64,000 nt of DNA from Vibrio sp. D404a (GTDB lineage Bacteria > Pseudomonadota > Gammaproteobacteria > Enterobacterales > Vibrionaceae), in assembly GCF_030248535.1 (NCBI RefSeq), contig NZ_JAHGAJ010000008.1, positions 124,001 to 188,000 of the forward strand. The letters run 5' to 3'. The notes under the pieces are model-generated. The model saw only the letters and a program-made list of their open reading frames with translations. It searched no databases and was not told where the DNA came from. This document shows, one piece after another, positions 8,042-17,491 of the stretch. The stretch's first letter is position 1. The number at the start of each line of letters is the position of its first letter. The translations under genes were made by a program, and so were the position numbers.

Positions 8042-9502
8042 CTAATCAATCAACATAAGTGAATCAAGGATCCCTTGTCCGCTATGAATGCCCCCTTCAT
8101 TTTCGCTGGCGGGTTTACTGCGAATTAAATAGCCAGCATAACCGTTCATTTGCGTCATCGGCTCACCCTCAAAATAGAGACTAAACAGACCGATTTCACT
8201 CACTAAGTCGCTCACCAAGGTTGGCTGAGCATCTCGAATCGCCAGAGTTGGCTCATCGCGCTCATGCGGATAGATCCTCTGCATCAACGCCCAAGCATCG
8301 TATTCACTTGGCTGTAATTGCTGCAGCTTTTGCGATACCTCTTCACCAAACACACAGTGACCGCCACCTTCACCTTGATTTTTCAACACCCAGTCATGCT
8401 TGTTATCTAGTTGGTTGAACCATTCAATTGTCGCCTCATTGATGGGCTTCATATCCGCCAGCACACTCTGAACCAACTCCGCCTCTTCAAGAGTTAAACC
8501 CCAACGCAGGTATTCACTGGCGGGCATCATGGTCAACAGCATTTGCATTGTCTTACTGGTTGCCAGTTGTTGACTGATGGTGGCATTCATTGCCACATAG
8601 TGTTGCTCTATAAACAGGCGAGTTTGACTGAGCGTTTGGCAACATACGTCTTCATTGAGTTCAGGAATCCAGTAATCGGCGTATTGGTACCCAGCCCTCA
8701 AATAAACCACATCAACGCCACCCACGTCTTTAAGTTCTAAGCGCTGACCACGACCACTGCTGAGTTGGCAACTCAGTTGCTCAAACGTGCGACGCACCGT
8801 TCTCACACCCAATTTCTGAAGCTCTAACTCCAATAAGTGTTGATCGTAGACGTTGTCTTCGTTGTTCTGCACAACCATCAAAAATGTCGGTTTTCCCGAC
8901 TCACCAAAATGGTGTTTGACCTTTTGCGCCGCTTTCGCAATCCCCAACGCCATTTGTTCCAACCCTCTATTTTCAGCGGGAACAGCCGACGGCGCTTCTA
9001 ACCACGACGAGAAGTGTTGCGGCCATTGGTTTTGTAAAAACGCATGCAACTCTGTCGCTTTTTGACCAAAGGGGCCCATACCAGCGGCAATGCCGTTGAA
9101 TTCCACCACTTTGGCACCGTGGTCTCGGTCATCCATAAAGTCAGTGCGCATCAAAAGCAATGGTCTACGTGCAGGAAACAATCGTTGAGTCTTATCACCA
9201 TGAGCTTGTCGGTGCAGAGCCATCAAACGTCCGAAAAAGGGATCCGCCTTGGCCATGTCACTTAAAGAGGCTTGCAGAAAATCATGGTCTTCCGACACCT
9301 TGTTGATCAACTTGGTGATCAAAGGAACCACGAGTTTCAAGTGTTCAAAGCTGTCTCGTGTCATGGTCATCGGTGCGATACTAAATGGACAGTGTCGCGC
9401 GGTATTGTCTGTTTGTCGAAACGCGACACCGTGCATGATCGCCCACTCACACGCTTCTTGTAAAAGCTGTTGCGGAACTAACGATTGAGTATTGGTTTTC
9501 AT
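8042..9502 (-). CDS. Eukaryotic-type glutathione synthetase homologue
   Basis: A 486-residue protein of the eukaryotic GSS family rather than the bacterial GshB ATP-grasp family. Family landmarks appear in order: RTDFM and VEFNGIAAG near residue 120-140, VVYLRAGYQYADYW, ATSKTMQMLL, the glycine-rich ATP loop GEGGGHCVFGEE at about 377-388, ALMQRIYP, VSEIGLFSLYF, and the C-terminal lid NGYAGYLIRSKP with GGIHSGQG. Human GSS shows the same order of motifs and similar length (474). The expected reaction is ATP-dependent joining of gamma-glutamylcysteine and glycine. Because vibrios normally have GshB elsewhere, this may be a second enzyme or make a related thiol peptide. It is a single-gene unit. 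Confidence 0.8.
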   Translation of the reverse strand: MKTNTQSLVPQQLLQEACEWAIMHGVAFRQTDNTARHCPFSIAPMTMTRDSFEHLKLVVPLITKLINKVSEDHDFLQASLSDMAKADPFFGRLMALHRQAHGDKTQRLFPARRPLLLMRTDFMDDRDHGAKVVEFNGIAAGMGPFGQKATELHAFLQNQWPQHFSSWLEAPSAVPAENRGLEQMALGIAKAAQKVKHHFGESGKPTFLMVVQNNEDNVYDQHLLELELQKLGVRTVRRTFEQLSCQLSSGRGQRLELKDVGGVDVVYLRAGYQYADYWIPELNEDVCCQTLSQTRLFIEQHYVAMNATISQQLATSKTMQMLLTMMPASEYLRWGLTLEEAELVQSVLADMKPINEATIEWFNQLDNKHDWVLKNQGEGGGHCVFGEEVSQKLQQLQPSEYDAWALMQRIYPHERDEPTLAIRDAQPTLVSDLVSEIGLFSLYFEGEPMTQMNGYAGYLIRSKPASENEGGIHSGQGILDSLMLID

Positions 9503-9626
9503 ATTGTTTCTTTATTTACTAGGAATGCCCTAGCTAAGACGACGCTTATTCTCAAAAGACGAAAAATAGTCATAATATTTTCAAGTCCCTTGTTTAAAGT
9601 GCAAACGGGCTCAAAAATATGGACTC

Positions 9627-10562
9627 TTATTGGGTCTGTTCAATGATCAACTCTCTAAGCCATTTGTGGCTCGGTTCTGAGTCATAGTAGCGATGCCAGA
9701 GCAAGAAAAGTCCTCCCGGAACCAGTTCCATCGGAATCGGCTTCATCACTAACTCACCGCTTTCAATATAGTCCCTTACTGAGTTGTAGGGATAACACAT
9801 CAAGAGGTCACTCTGCTTACAGAGTTTCACCGCGCTCGTTATATCAGAAACGTTGGCCGCTTTATTGATCTTGAGCTGCTTCGCTTGCAGTATTTCTAGC
9901 AATAACCAATCCCCGACACCGCCTGTCACCAGCTGAATGTGTCGATATTTTAGAAACGTCTTAAGATTCCAATCTTCCATCAACGCGGGGTGGTCTTGAC
10001 GCATAAGACAAACCGAATAGTCTTGCATCAGCTCAGCGTAATTGAGTTCGGGAGGAATACTGTGGACGTGAGTGCTGGCGCGTTCGTCCAGCTCAAAGAT
10101 ACCAATACCAAAATCCACCTCACGCTTTAACAAGCGCTTGTAAGTTTCACCATTCCAAGTGGTGCTATTGATGGTAATGTTCGGAGCCTGAGCGAGCGCA
10201 TTAGGCATGAACTTAGGATAGATGGCGGTATAGGCCGTTTCGACCAAGTCGATGTTAAATATGCGTTCACTGCCGAGTGGGTCAAAGTCTTCCGGAACAG
10301 TGAGCTGTTCCACTTGAAGCAAGATTTGGTGGATCTTCGGCGCAATTTCGAGTGCTTTCGGCGTCGGAAACAGACCTTTCGACTCACGTTCAAATAACGG
10401 GTCGTCAAACAGAGTCCGTAGTTTTGTCAGCTGTTTGCTCACCGCTGATTGGCTCAAAAACATTCGCTGTGCGGTCTTGCTTACACTGCGTTCTTCGAGT
10501 AAAACGTGCAAGCAGAGCAAAAGATTCATATCGCATTTCAGTAATCGCTTCACATCAACCAT
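9627..10562 (-). CDS. LysR-family regulator
   Basis: A 311-residue regulator. I choose the ATG at 10562 because GAGGA lies six bases upstream; a GTG at 10580 is also in frame. The winged helix is at residues about 8-65 (LLEERSVSKTAQRMFLSQSAVSKQLTKL), followed by an effector domain ending in a long C-terminal extension. It is divergent from adenosine deaminase with a 125-bp spacer and close to the glutathione synthetase gene on the same strand, so either may be a target. There is no sequence evidence for the ligand. Confidence 0.85.
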   Translation of the reverse strand: MVDVKRLLKCDMNLLLCLHVLLEERSVSKTAQRMFLSQSAVSKQLTKLRTLFDDPLFERESKGLFPTPKALEIAPKIHQILLQVEQLTVPEDFDPLGSERIFNIDLVETAYTAIYPKFMPNALAQAPNITINSTTWNGETYKRLLKREVDFGIGIFELDERASTHVHSIPPELNYAELMQDYSVCLMRQDHPALMEDWNLKTFLKYRHIQLVTGGVGDWLLLEILQAKQLKINKAANVSDITSAVKLCKQSDLLMCYPYNSVRDYIESGELVMKPIPMELVPGGLFLLWHRYYDSEPSHKWLRELIIEQTQ

Positions 10563-10687
10563 GATATTCCTCAGATTCACATCAAAAATGATTTTATGTC
10601 ACTTTCAATCATATCATGAAGTTGGTAATTTAGACCCATATAACCTATGAGTTAACTACTCAAGAATAATAGAACTAAGGAATACTC

Positions 10688-11686
10688 ATGAACTTTCTAG
10701 CACTCCCTAAGATTGATCTTCACTGCCACCTAGACGGAAGCGTTCGTCCAGACACTATCATTGATCTTGCGAAGCAATACGGTATCGAGCTTCCTGCAGA
10801 CCGTGATGCAGTCGTTGAATCTCTTACTGTGCCAGAAGACTGTAAGAACCTAGACGAATACCTAGCGTGTTTCTCTCTGCCACTTAAAGTGATGCAAACT
10901 GAAGAAGCGATTGAGCGTATCTCTTTCGAGCTTTATGAAGATGCAGCGCTTGAGAACGTAAAATACCTTGAAGTGCGTTTTGCACCTATTCTTCACGTAA
11001 ACAAAGGCCTGTCGCTTGATACGATCATCGCAAGCGCAGTAAAAGGCATGAAGCGTGCGGAAGAGAAGTACGACATCAAGGGTAACTACATCCTGTCTGT
11101 TCTTCGTATGTTCCCGAAAGACTCTATCAAAGACGTGATCGATGCAGGTCAAGCTTACCTAGGTAAAGGCGTTGTCGCATTTGATATCGCAGGCGGTGAG
11201 AAACCAGGTTTCTGTGCAGAATTCCCAGAATACACAAAATACGCGATTGAAAAAGGCTACCGTGTGACAGTACACGCGGGTGAGCAATGGCACGGTCAAA
11301 ACGTTTACGACGCGGTAACGCTACTAGACGCAGAGCGCATCGGCCACGGTGTTCACATCCAAGGCAACGAAGACGCGTACAACATCGTGAAAGAGAAGCA
11401 GGTTGCACTAGAAACTTGCCCAACAAGTAACGTACAAACGAAATGTATTCACAAATTCAGCGACCACCCAATCTCTGAATTCCAGAAAGACGGTATCGTG
11501 GTAACGATCAACACGGATAACCGCACAGTATCGAACACAACCATGACTAACGAAGTTAAGCGTGTATGTGAAACGTTCGACCTAACCAAAGAAGATTACG
11601 CTCAAATCTACAAATACTCTGTAGAAAACGCGTTTGCTTCAGACGAAGTAAAACAGCACCTAATGAGCTTTGCAGACCAAATCTAA
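10688..11686 (+). CDS. add: Adenosine deaminase
   Basis: A 332-residue cytoplasmic enzyme converting adenosine to inosine. The active-site residues of the amidohydrolase fold are visible: [11 protein letters not shown] at 8-18 (zinc His pair), TVHAGEQ around residue 198 (zinc His and following Glu region), IGHGVHI around 220 (catalytic His) and ITINTDNR near 279 (Asp pair). AAGGA precedes the ATG at 10688. The 5' region does not match the adenine riboswitch known for add in Vibrio vulnificus. Length and motifs are normal for Add. Confidence 0.95.
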   Translation: MNFLALPKIDLHCHLDGSVRPDTIIDLAKQYGIELPADRDAVVESLTVPEDCKNLDEYLACFSLPLKVMQTEEAIERISFELYEDAALENVKYLEVRFAPILHVNKGLSLDTIIASAVKGMKRAEEKYDIKGNYILSVLRMFPKDSIKDVIDAGQAYLGKGVVAFDIAGGEKPGFCAEFPEYTKYAIEKGYRVTVHAGEQWHGQNVYDAVTLLDAERIGHGVHIQGNEDAYNIVKEKQVALETCPTSNVQTKCIHKFSDHPISEFQKDGIVVTINTDNRTVSNTTMTNEVKRVCETFDLTKEDYAQIYKYSVENAFASDEVKQHLMSFADQI

Positions 11687-11717
11687 TAAGATTTGAGCAA
11701 CGCAAGATAAATCAGGA

Positions 11718-11747
11718 AGAGAAAGGCGAAAGCTTTTCTCTTTTTTA
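11718..11747 (+). terminator. Rho-independent terminator of add
   Basis: A 10-bp stem with one wobble (11718-11727 with 11732-11741), GAAA loop and a run of six T. Confidence 0.85.
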
Positions 11748-11800
11748 TTACCTATTTGTCGTTAACCTATATTCAAAATTGACTAACGAGTAGTACAGAG

Positions 11801-12367
11801 ATGAAAACAGAACTCGAAAAAATGTTGTCAGGCGAGATCTTCGATGGCGCCGATAAAGAAATCGACCAAATGCGTACTCACGCGTTGCACGCTCTCTCTG
11901 AATTTAACCGAAGCACAGATCCCTCTCAGCTAGAACAGTTACAGGCCAATTTATTCGGTAAAGTAGGCAGCAGTATCGTGCGTGCTCCCTTCCATTGTGA
12001 GTTCGGCAAGACCATCGAAATCGGTGATGATACCTTCATCAATATGAGTGTGGTGATGCTAGATGGTGCGAACATTAAGATCGGCAACAACGTGATGATC
12101 GGTCCGAGTGCGCAGCTCTATACCGCTTCTCACTCATTGAACCATCTAAGCCGTCGTAAATGGGAGACCTTTTGCCAACCTATCACAATCGAAGACGACG
12201 CTTGGATCGGTGGTAACTGCGTGATCAACCAAGGTGTCACCATTGGTGCCCGCTCAGTGATCGCTGCAAACTCAGTAGTCAACAGCGATGTGCCACCAGA
12301 TTGCCTCTATGGCGGCACGCCTGCGAAGTTGATTCGCAGGCTAGATGTTGATAAGCAGAACAACTAG
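11801..12367 (+). CDS. Maltose/galactoside O-acetyltransferase family protein
   Basis: A 188-residue left-handed beta-helix acetyltransferase of the Maa/LacA type, which moves acetyl from acetyl-CoA to a sugar hydroxyl. The N-terminal MKTELEKMLSGE is the Maa/LacA/NodL leader. Hexapeptide repeats occupy about 75-175 (IEIGDDTFINMSVVMLD, IGNNVMIGP, IEDDAWIGGN). The catalytic His is in YTASHSLN. The C-terminus has VPPDCLYGGTPAKLIRRL. It stands alone with its own terminator. The natural acceptor sugar is unknown. Confidence 0.9.
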   Translation: MKTELEKMLSGEIFDGADKEIDQMRTHALHALSEFNRSTDPSQLEQLQANLFGKVGSSIVRAPFHCEFGKTIEIGDDTFINMSVVMLDGANIKIGNNVMIGPSAQLYTASHSLNHLSRRKWETFCQPITIEDDAWIGGNCVINQGVTIGARSVIAANSVVNSDVPPDCLYGGTPAKLIRRLDVDKQNN

Positions 12368-12378
12368 ACATACCAATA

Positions 12379-12409
12379 GAAACGGCCATCATTTCGATGG
12401 CCGTTTTTG
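12379..12409. terminator. Bidirectional rho-independent terminator
   Basis: An 11-bp stem (12380-12390 with 12396-12406) with T run, between two convergent units. Confidence 0.85.
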
Positions 12410-12856
12410 TTAACTAAACAGGGCAACACCATGCATCGCCACGACACTGGATGTTAGGATTCCTCTCATTCCCATATACCCTTCGGGCAGTTGATTTTGA
12501 GATTGAGGCCTGAGTTGGTGCTCAGAAAACCACACCGCAATATAGCCCGCTGCTAGCACGATAATCGTTAGGCTAGTGCTGCCTGATCCTTGCAATAACG
12601 CGGCCCACGCAATCAATAGAAAAACGTTACTCAGCAGTAGTGCTTTGCGACTCAAGCTTTGTTCTGGGTAGTCGATGGCTCTGCCCCACAACACGCCCGA
12701 TAAGAAACTCAAAATAACGACACTGTAGCTAACGAACAGCTGCTCGCCTCCCAAAGAGAAGAACTGAGCGTCTAACAACATCAGCAACAGTCCGAACGCA
12801 AAAGGTATGAGACCAAGATAGCCTAGCCTTAGCATGGTGCTTCTTGTTTGTGACAT
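12410..12856 (-). CDS. DUF3429-family membrane protein
   Basis: A 148-residue inner-membrane protein with four or five hydrophobic segments and the DUF3429 features GYLGLIPFAFGLLL and LSFLSGVLWGRA. Function is unknown in this family. It starts 9 bp after the glutathione peroxidase gene, with AGGGAGG in the gap, so the two are an operon and probably respond together, perhaps to oxidative stress. Confidence 0.8.
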   Translation of the reverse strand: MSQTRSTMLRLGYLGLIPFAFGLLLMLLDAQFFSLGGEQLFVSYSVVILSFLSGVLWGRAIDYPEQSLSRKALLLSNVFLLIAWAALLQGSGSTSLTIIVLAAGYIAVWFSEHQLRPQSQNQLPEGYMGMRGILTSSVVAMHGVALFS

Positions 12857-12865
12857 ATCGCCTCC

Positions 12866-13411
12866 CTATAGCTGCTGTTCAATCGCGTTAATCAAGGTTG
12901 AGCTTGAGGGTGAGGTCGAGCTACCGAATGTCCCGACTACATTGCCATCTTTATCAATCAGGTACTTGTAGAAGTTCCAGCGCGGAGAAACACCCGCTTG
13001 CTTCTTGATCTCACTGAACACAGGATTTGCTTCAGGCCCTGAGATAGAAGAACGCGCCATCATTGGAAAGGTCACGCCGTAATCTAGGTAACACACCTTG
13101 GCACTGTCTGCTTCGCTGCCTTTGTCTTGTCGGAAGTCATTACTTGGGAAACCAACCACAGTGAAGTCCTTGTCTTTATACTCTTGGTGAAGCGCTTCGA
13201 GTTGACCAAACTGAGAAGTGAAACCGCATTGGCTCGCCGTGTTGACGACCAGTAGGGTTTTTCCTTGAAACTCTTCGCACAAGCTCACTTCGTCTGTCGA
13301 ATTCAATAGTCGTTGAGAACCTTTGAGTATATCGGGACATGACGATGCGTTAGCTATAAATGGAAGCGTGCTCAGACACAGTGTTACCAAGCTAAGTTTA
13401 TATTTATTCAT
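12866..13411 (-). CDS. Periplasmic glutathione peroxidase-like protein
   Basis: A 181-residue thiol peroxidase. I place the start at 13411 because the protein then begins with a good signal peptide (MNKYKLSLVTLCLSTLPFIANA); the frame is open upstream to 13471. The peroxidatic Cys62 sits in NTASQCGFT, followed by VVGFPSNDF and the conserved WNFYKYLI (Trp145, Asn146). The catalytic Gln, normally in FPCNQFxxQE, is shifted: here the loop reads NDFRQDKG with Gln95 one position earlier. It probably reduces peroxides or lipid hydroperoxides in the periplasm, more likely with thioredoxin-like donors than glutathione. Confidence 0.85.
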   Translation of the reverse strand: MNKYKLSLVTLCLSTLPFIANASSCPDILKGSQRLLNSTDEVSLCEEFQGKTLLVVNTASQCGFTSQFGQLEALHQEYKDKDFTVVGFPSNDFRQDKGSEADSAKVCYLDYGVTFPMMARSSISGPEANPVFSEIKKQAGVSPRWNFYKYLIDKDGNVVGTFGSSTSPSSSTLINAIEQQL

Positions 13412-13597
13412 CCGTGTATCTCTCATTTGAGGCGATAGGTGTTGTACTGTTAAGGAGATGTTTTTGATCACTTCTCGACTCTATTTCCAAGCGCCTATTT
13501 AGCCGTATGTGATAGAATTATTACTCTTACCCAGCGTGCTGAGTCTCTGATTTGGTTCACTATAATATAGTCATGATGAGTGTTTTGAGTTCTGAGA

Positions 13598-14305
13598 ATG
13601 AAGAAGTATGAATTAGTTGTTCAAGATATTGTTAGCAAGATCTGCCAGAACAGCATCAACCATAAACTCCCAGCAGAAAGAGAGCTCTCAGAGATCTATG
13701 GGTTGTCTCGATTTACGATTCGTAAGGCTTTAGCCAAGCTCGAAGCAATCGGCATGGTCAAATCTAAAGTCGGATCGGGCTACTTTGTGAATACCGCACT
13801 TATCGGCACGCCTCTTGTTTATAACTCAATAACTGAGAACAGTTTCGAAGAGATCTCCTACAAAAAAATTCAGCTTAATAAAGCCCTCCCTGATCAGCAC
13901 GAGCAGCAGATATTTTCACTCAAAGACAGTGAGTATATTTGGAAGATTAGACGCTTAAGATTAATCAACAATAAAGTCGTTCAAATAGAGGAAGCAAAAA
14001 TACCCGTTAGTGTGTTTCCCGAAATGAATGCCGATATCATCGAAAGCTCAATCCAAAAACACGCCTTATCTATCGGGCTTGAAATAGACAGCTACCTCAC
14101 CACTTATCAGGCGGTCAATGTCTCTAAAGATGATGCGGAATTACTCGGCTGTAAGAAAAACGCTGCGGCAATGAATATTACCAACCGAGGCTTCTTAACG
14201 TCAGGTGAGCTGTTTATCGTTAGCGACATCATTGATATTAACTATCAATGCACCTATCACACGCCATTTAACAGCGAAAGTATGAGTTACCGAGACAAAA
14301 AGTAA
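13598..14305 (+). CDS. GntR/HutC-family (UTRA) regulator of the sugar-acid genes
   Basis: A 235-residue regulator. The N-terminal GntR winged helix covers about 5-65 (KLPAERELSEIYGLSRFTIRKALAKLEAIG). A UTRA effector domain follows (IWKIRRLRLINNKVVQIEEAKIP). UTRA domains usually bind sugar phosphates or related metabolites. It lies next to the porin gene and a few kb from the PTS/dehydratase genes, so it is the likely local regulator. A 13-bp palindrome ACTATAATATAGT (13559-13571), which contains a TATAAT hexamer, lies 27 bp before the start and may be an autoregulatory site. Confidence 0.85.
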   Translation: MKKYELVVQDIVSKICQNSINHKLPAERELSEIYGLSRFTIRKALAKLEAIGMVKSKVGSGYFVNTALIGTPLVYNSITENSFEEISYKKIQLNKALPDQHEQQIFSLKDSEYIWKIRRLRLINNKVVQIEEAKIPVSVFPEMNADIIESSIQKHALSIGLEIDSYLTTYQAVNVSKDDAELLGCKKNAAAMNITNRGFLTSGELFIVSDIIDINYQCTYHTPFNSESMSYRDKK

Positions 14306-14341
14306 CGACGCCGAGTCGAGATTCAGCAGTTATCAGTAGTC

Positions 14342-14388
14342 ATAAACAAATAAGCCGTAGCCACGAATAAACAAGCCGCAGCCACAAA
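14342..14388. repeat. Short degenerate tandem duplication
   Basis: Two adjacent copies of about 21-25 bp share ATAAACAA, then GCCGYAGCCACRA. They lie between the GntR gene and the porin terminator. No function is evident; slippage is the simplest explanation. Confidence 0.5.
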
Positions 14389-14390
14389 TA

Positions 14391-14418
14391 AAACAACCCG
14401 CTCAATGGCGGGTTGTTA
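14391..14418. terminator. Rho-independent terminator of the porin gene
   Basis: A perfect 10-bp stem (14392-14401 with 14408-14417), 22 bp beyond the porin stop on the minus strand. It may also stop transcription from the GntR gene. Confidence 0.8.
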
Positions 14419-14439
14419 TTATTCATAAGTAAGCACTGT

Positions 14440-15534
14440 TTAGAATTCGTAGTACAGGCGTACACGAGCACCAAAGTCGTCATCCTCTGAGAATGCGCTC
14501 GCGTTGTTAGTCTTATTCTCAACCGTGGTGTAGTAAGTACCAAGCAGTACAGAGAAGTCCTCGACTTCAAGTACATTTTGGAACTCGTACGACGCATAAC
14601 CCGTATTCACTTTCACGTCACCTTGAGCCCAAGTTGAGTCATACTCGTTCGCTCCGTAAACGTAGCCTAAACCGAAGTTGTTATACAGTGCATTCAAACC
14701 AACGCTGGCATTGGTTTCATCGACCGCATCAAGGTAAGCAAAGTTAGCATTTACATTCCAAGCACCGCTGGTCCAGTTACCCGTCAAACCATAACCGGTA
14801 CGATCTGAAATGTCCTTACCATTATCATCAACAATCGCATCACTGATTAGGTTAGTTTCCATCGATGCTGCGACGGTAAAGTCACCCATGTTATACGCGA
14901 CAACTGGGCGAACAAGGAACGAGTCTTTCGCGTTTTCGTGATCTACTTCCACACCGTGATAGGTATCAGAGAATAAATCTGAGCGGTCACCAATCATGGT
15001 ACCAACTTCAAGGTAAAGGTTGCCAAAGCTCTGGTTATACATCAATTGGCCATCCGAGCCACGGCCACGAGCTTCCTTCACCTGATACACATAAGCACTA
15101 CCGCCTGTGTAGAGCTCATTTGAAGTATCGCCTGAGTATTCAAGGAACACATCTAGCCCGACAGGGAACATATCGTATGCTTCAAAACGACCCGCTTTGA
15201 TCGCCCAGCTATCTTTCTTACCAAACTCAAAGTAGGCATCATCAAGAGCGACATTACCCGTACTCTCAAATAGAGGCTGCGCCTTTACGCCTACATAGTG
15301 ACCACTTGTGGTGTATTTCTCACCGGCAAACTCGATCAGAACTCGACCATCTTGGTTGAACTCGGCATCTCCGTTCTCATTTGAATCTCTATCTTGGTAA
15401 TTGAAGTTCAACTCAACGTTACCACCAACTGAGAAATTCCCCTCTTCGTTATCAACAATAGCGATGCCTGCATTTGCGGCCATTGCAGACGAAACCAGTA
15501 CAGCAGCTAAGGACAGCTTGAACATGCTTTTCAT
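14440..15534 (-). CDS. Outer-membrane carbohydrate porin
   Basis: A 364-residue beta-barrel protein. A clear signal peptide (MKSMFKLSLAAVLVSSAMAANA) is followed by alternating amphipathic strands and acidic loops, ending in RVRLYYEF with the terminal Phe needed for barrel assembly. The overall pattern is that of glycoporins of the RafY/carbohydrate-porin group in Vibrio. Placed between the GntR regulator and the dehydratase gene, it probably carries the substrate of the neighbouring PTS across the outer membrane. Specificity is inferred from context only. Confidence 0.85.
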   Translation of the reverse strand: MKSMFKLSLAAVLVSSAMAANAGIAIVDNEEGNFSVGGNVELNFNYQDRDSNENGDAEFNQDGRVLIEFAGEKYTTSGHYVGVKAQPLFESTGNVALDDAYFEFGKKDSWAIKAGRFEAYDMFPVGLDVFLEYSGDTSNELYTGGSAYVYQVKEARGRGSDGQLMYNQSFGNLYLEVGTMIGDRSDLFSDTYHGVEVDHENAKDSFLVRPVVAYNMGDFTVAASMETNLISDAIVDDNGKDISDRTGYGLTGNWTSGAWNVNANFAYLDAVDETNASVGLNALYNNFGLGYVYGANEYDSTWAQGDVKVNTGYASYEFQNVLEVEDFSVLLGTYYTTVENKTNNASAFSEDDDFGARVRLYYEF

Positions 15535-15816
15535 ATAAACCCTATATATTATTTTATTGTAATGTGTTGCATAGCAACTTTTTGATAATCAAGTTGAAGT
15601 TTATGGACAGTATTCGACTCAATTTCTAGGGCGTATATTTACGGATTAATTAATACCTCACAATCTTCTCTAATTACATTTGCAGACCTAAATCACTCTT
15701 TTATATTTATTTTAAAGCCTTTAAATTTCAACAGCTTAAATATAAAAACAAATTTACCGACTAAAACGTTATCTAATTAATCAGACAAAAACAAATATTG
15801 AACGGATTATGATAAA

Positions 15817-15999
15817 TTATTGTTCTTTCGCTTCCCCTAAGTGAATCAAAGTTATCGAAGGTATCATTGGTATAACACAATAGGTTTCATATTTGTTCTG
15901 ACCAAGGATTTCATAATAAAAGAACTTAGCATTGGCTATGATTAGATAATCATTTAAATATTCAATAGTTAAGCAATAAGAATAAATAACTGTACGCAT
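15817..15999 (-). CDS. Doubtful small ORF
   Basis: A 60-residue frame with GAGGG three bases before the ATG, rather close. The product is hydrophobic and Tyr-rich (LIIANAKFFYYEILGQ) and matches nothing I know. It lies in AT-rich sequence where chance frames of this kind occur, so it may not be a gene. Confidence 0.25.
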   Translation of the reverse strand: MRTVIYSYCLTIEYLNDYLIIANAKFFYYEILGQNKYETYCVIPMIPSITLIHLGEAKEQ

Positions 16000-16161
16000 C
16001 TGCCCTCATAACATATTAAAGAGAACACTGCCGCTCACTTTAAAATGCGGAAAACCTATAAGCATCGAATTGTACTAGAACAAATTGAGTCAATGGCAAA
16101 CAACAACGACAAGGATGGGGGGACGCAGAAAAGTGTTAATTTCAATGTGTGATTTCGAGAC

Positions 16162-16192
16162 AAAAAAATAGCCACAGAACGTGGCTATTTGG
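16162..16192 (-). terminator. Rho-independent terminator of the dehydratase gene
   Basis: A perfect 10-bp stem (16166-16175 with 16181-16190); on the minus strand it is followed by a T run. Confidence 0.8.
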
Positions 16193-16206
16193 TATTAGTT
16201 TACGAG

Positions 16207-17406
16207 TTATGGAGTATGAATAGCGCCATCAGGAAGGCGGCTTTGAGTCCACTCGTGGGGGCGATACATTACTGGAAACTCTCGTGCTACGTCGCAATCC
16301 ATTTCCACGCCAATACCAGCGACTTCAGAAGCGTATAGGTAACCATCAATTGGTTCTGCCGCATTCGGGAATACTTTATGAGTGTTAGCATTGTACTCAA
16401 CATGCTCTTGAATAGCCGCGTTATGTAAGTGCACATTTAAGTGAGTATTCACTGCTGCACCAATTGGTGTCATATCTGGTGGACAATGCCATGCAATACG
16501 CACCCCAAAGCTTTGACACAAGTGACCCAGTTTCAAGGCTGGCGTAATGCCACCAATCTGCGAAACATGGCAGCGAATGAAGTCGATGCGGCGATTTACT
16601 ATCAGAGACTTCCACTCTTCAGGGTTATTGAAAAGTTCTCCTAAACCTAATGAAACCGAGCTTTGGCTACGGATATTATCCAGCCACTCAGTTTGGTTCG
16701 GTGGCAGAATGTCTTCGATAAAGTAAGGCTTATATTGCTCAACCTCTTTTGCAAACTGAATAGCTTGATTTGGGAAAAGGCGCTCGTGCACATCGTGTAA
16801 GATGTGGAATTTATTCCCATACTTTTCTCTCAACGACTTAAACATCGTTAAGGTGTTATCCATATATTGGTCTTGATCGTAGTAAGAACCTTCGGTCGGG
16901 TTTTGCGTCGCATGCAAGTCCGTTGGCACGCCACCATAAAAGCCCAACTGACAACGAATATGTCGATAGCCTTTCTCTAGAAATGAATCCACAAGGCTGT
17001 AAATACCTTCCATCGTATCGCTGGTTGCATGTGTATACACTGGAATAGCGTCACGAGCCTTACCACCGAATAATTGATGAAGAGGCATACCCGCTAACTT
17101 AGCTTTGATATCCCACAATGCCATATCGACACCCGATATCGCATTATTAATCACGGGACCGTTTCGCCAGTATGCATTCACCATCATCATTTGCCATAAG
17201 TCTTCAATGTTATTGGCATTTTTTCCGATTAGAATAGGCTTTAAATATTCATCGACCATTGTTTTAACGGCAAGTGGTCTCTGTTGGAAGGTTGCACAAC
17301 CAAAGCCAGTCACACCCTCATTTGTTTCAACTATTACAGTGATGAGATTGTGCCTATCAGGTTTAGTAATAATGCATTGGATGTCAGATATAATAGTTTC
17401 TTTCAC
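16207..17406 (-). CDS. Mannonate dehydratase-like enolase-superfamily protein (ManD/RspA family)
   Basis: A 399-residue member of the enolase superfamily close to ManD/RspA, enzymes that dehydrate D-mannonate or D-gluconate to 2-keto-3-deoxygluconate. Family positions visible are VTGFGCATF in the capping domain, the metal-ligand set ILHDVHERL (Asp with paired His), YFIEDILPP (Glu) and [10 protein letters not shown] (Glu), then [22 protein letters not shown] (catalytic His) and IQEHVEYN. The Cys after the His is unusual; many relatives have Gly. The start is a GTG at 17406, which matches the family N-terminus. It is divergent from the PTS gene. KDG kinase and KDPG aldolase nearby support a sugar-acid dehydratase; some RspA-like proteins have little activity, so the substrate is uncertain. 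Confidence 0.85.
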   Translation of the reverse strand: MKETIISDIQCIITKPDRHNLITVIVETNEGVTGFGCATFQQRPLAVKTMVDEYLKPILIGKNANNIEDLWQMMMVNAYWRNGPVINNAISGVDMALWDIKAKLAGMPLHQLFGGKARDAIPVYTHATSDTMEGIYSLVDSFLEKGYRHIRCQLGFYGGVPTDLHATQNPTEGSYYDQDQYMDNTLTMFKSLREKYGNKFHILHDVHERLFPNQAIQFAKEVEQYKPYFIEDILPPNQTEWLDNIRSQSSVSLGLGELFNNPEEWKSLIVNRRIDFIRCHVSQIGGITPALKLGHLCQSFGVRIAWHCPPDMTPIGAAVNTHLNVHLHNAAIQEHVEYNANTHKVFPNAAEPIDGYLYASEVAGIGVEMDCDVAREFPVMYRPHEWTQSRLPDGAIHTP

Positions 17407-17491
17407 AATTAAATAACCTAAACTTATGTCAACTCCTATTATCTAACCGTGTTAAAAACCACATTTCAAGCGCTAAATTTGGGCCAAAAAT

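Larger units (their letters stand above)
15535..16206. other. 672-bp AT-rich intergenic region
   Basis: It holds the porin promoter side (15535 onward), a doubtful small ORF at 15817-15999, and the terminator of the dehydratase gene at 16162-16192. The rest is AT-rich without a recognisable element. Confidence 0.6.

Noticed and set aside
10563..10687. Adenine riboswitch upstream of add
   Set aside because: The add gene of Vibrio vulnificus has one, but the leader here lacks the conserved purine-aptamer core and is too short for it and an expression platform.
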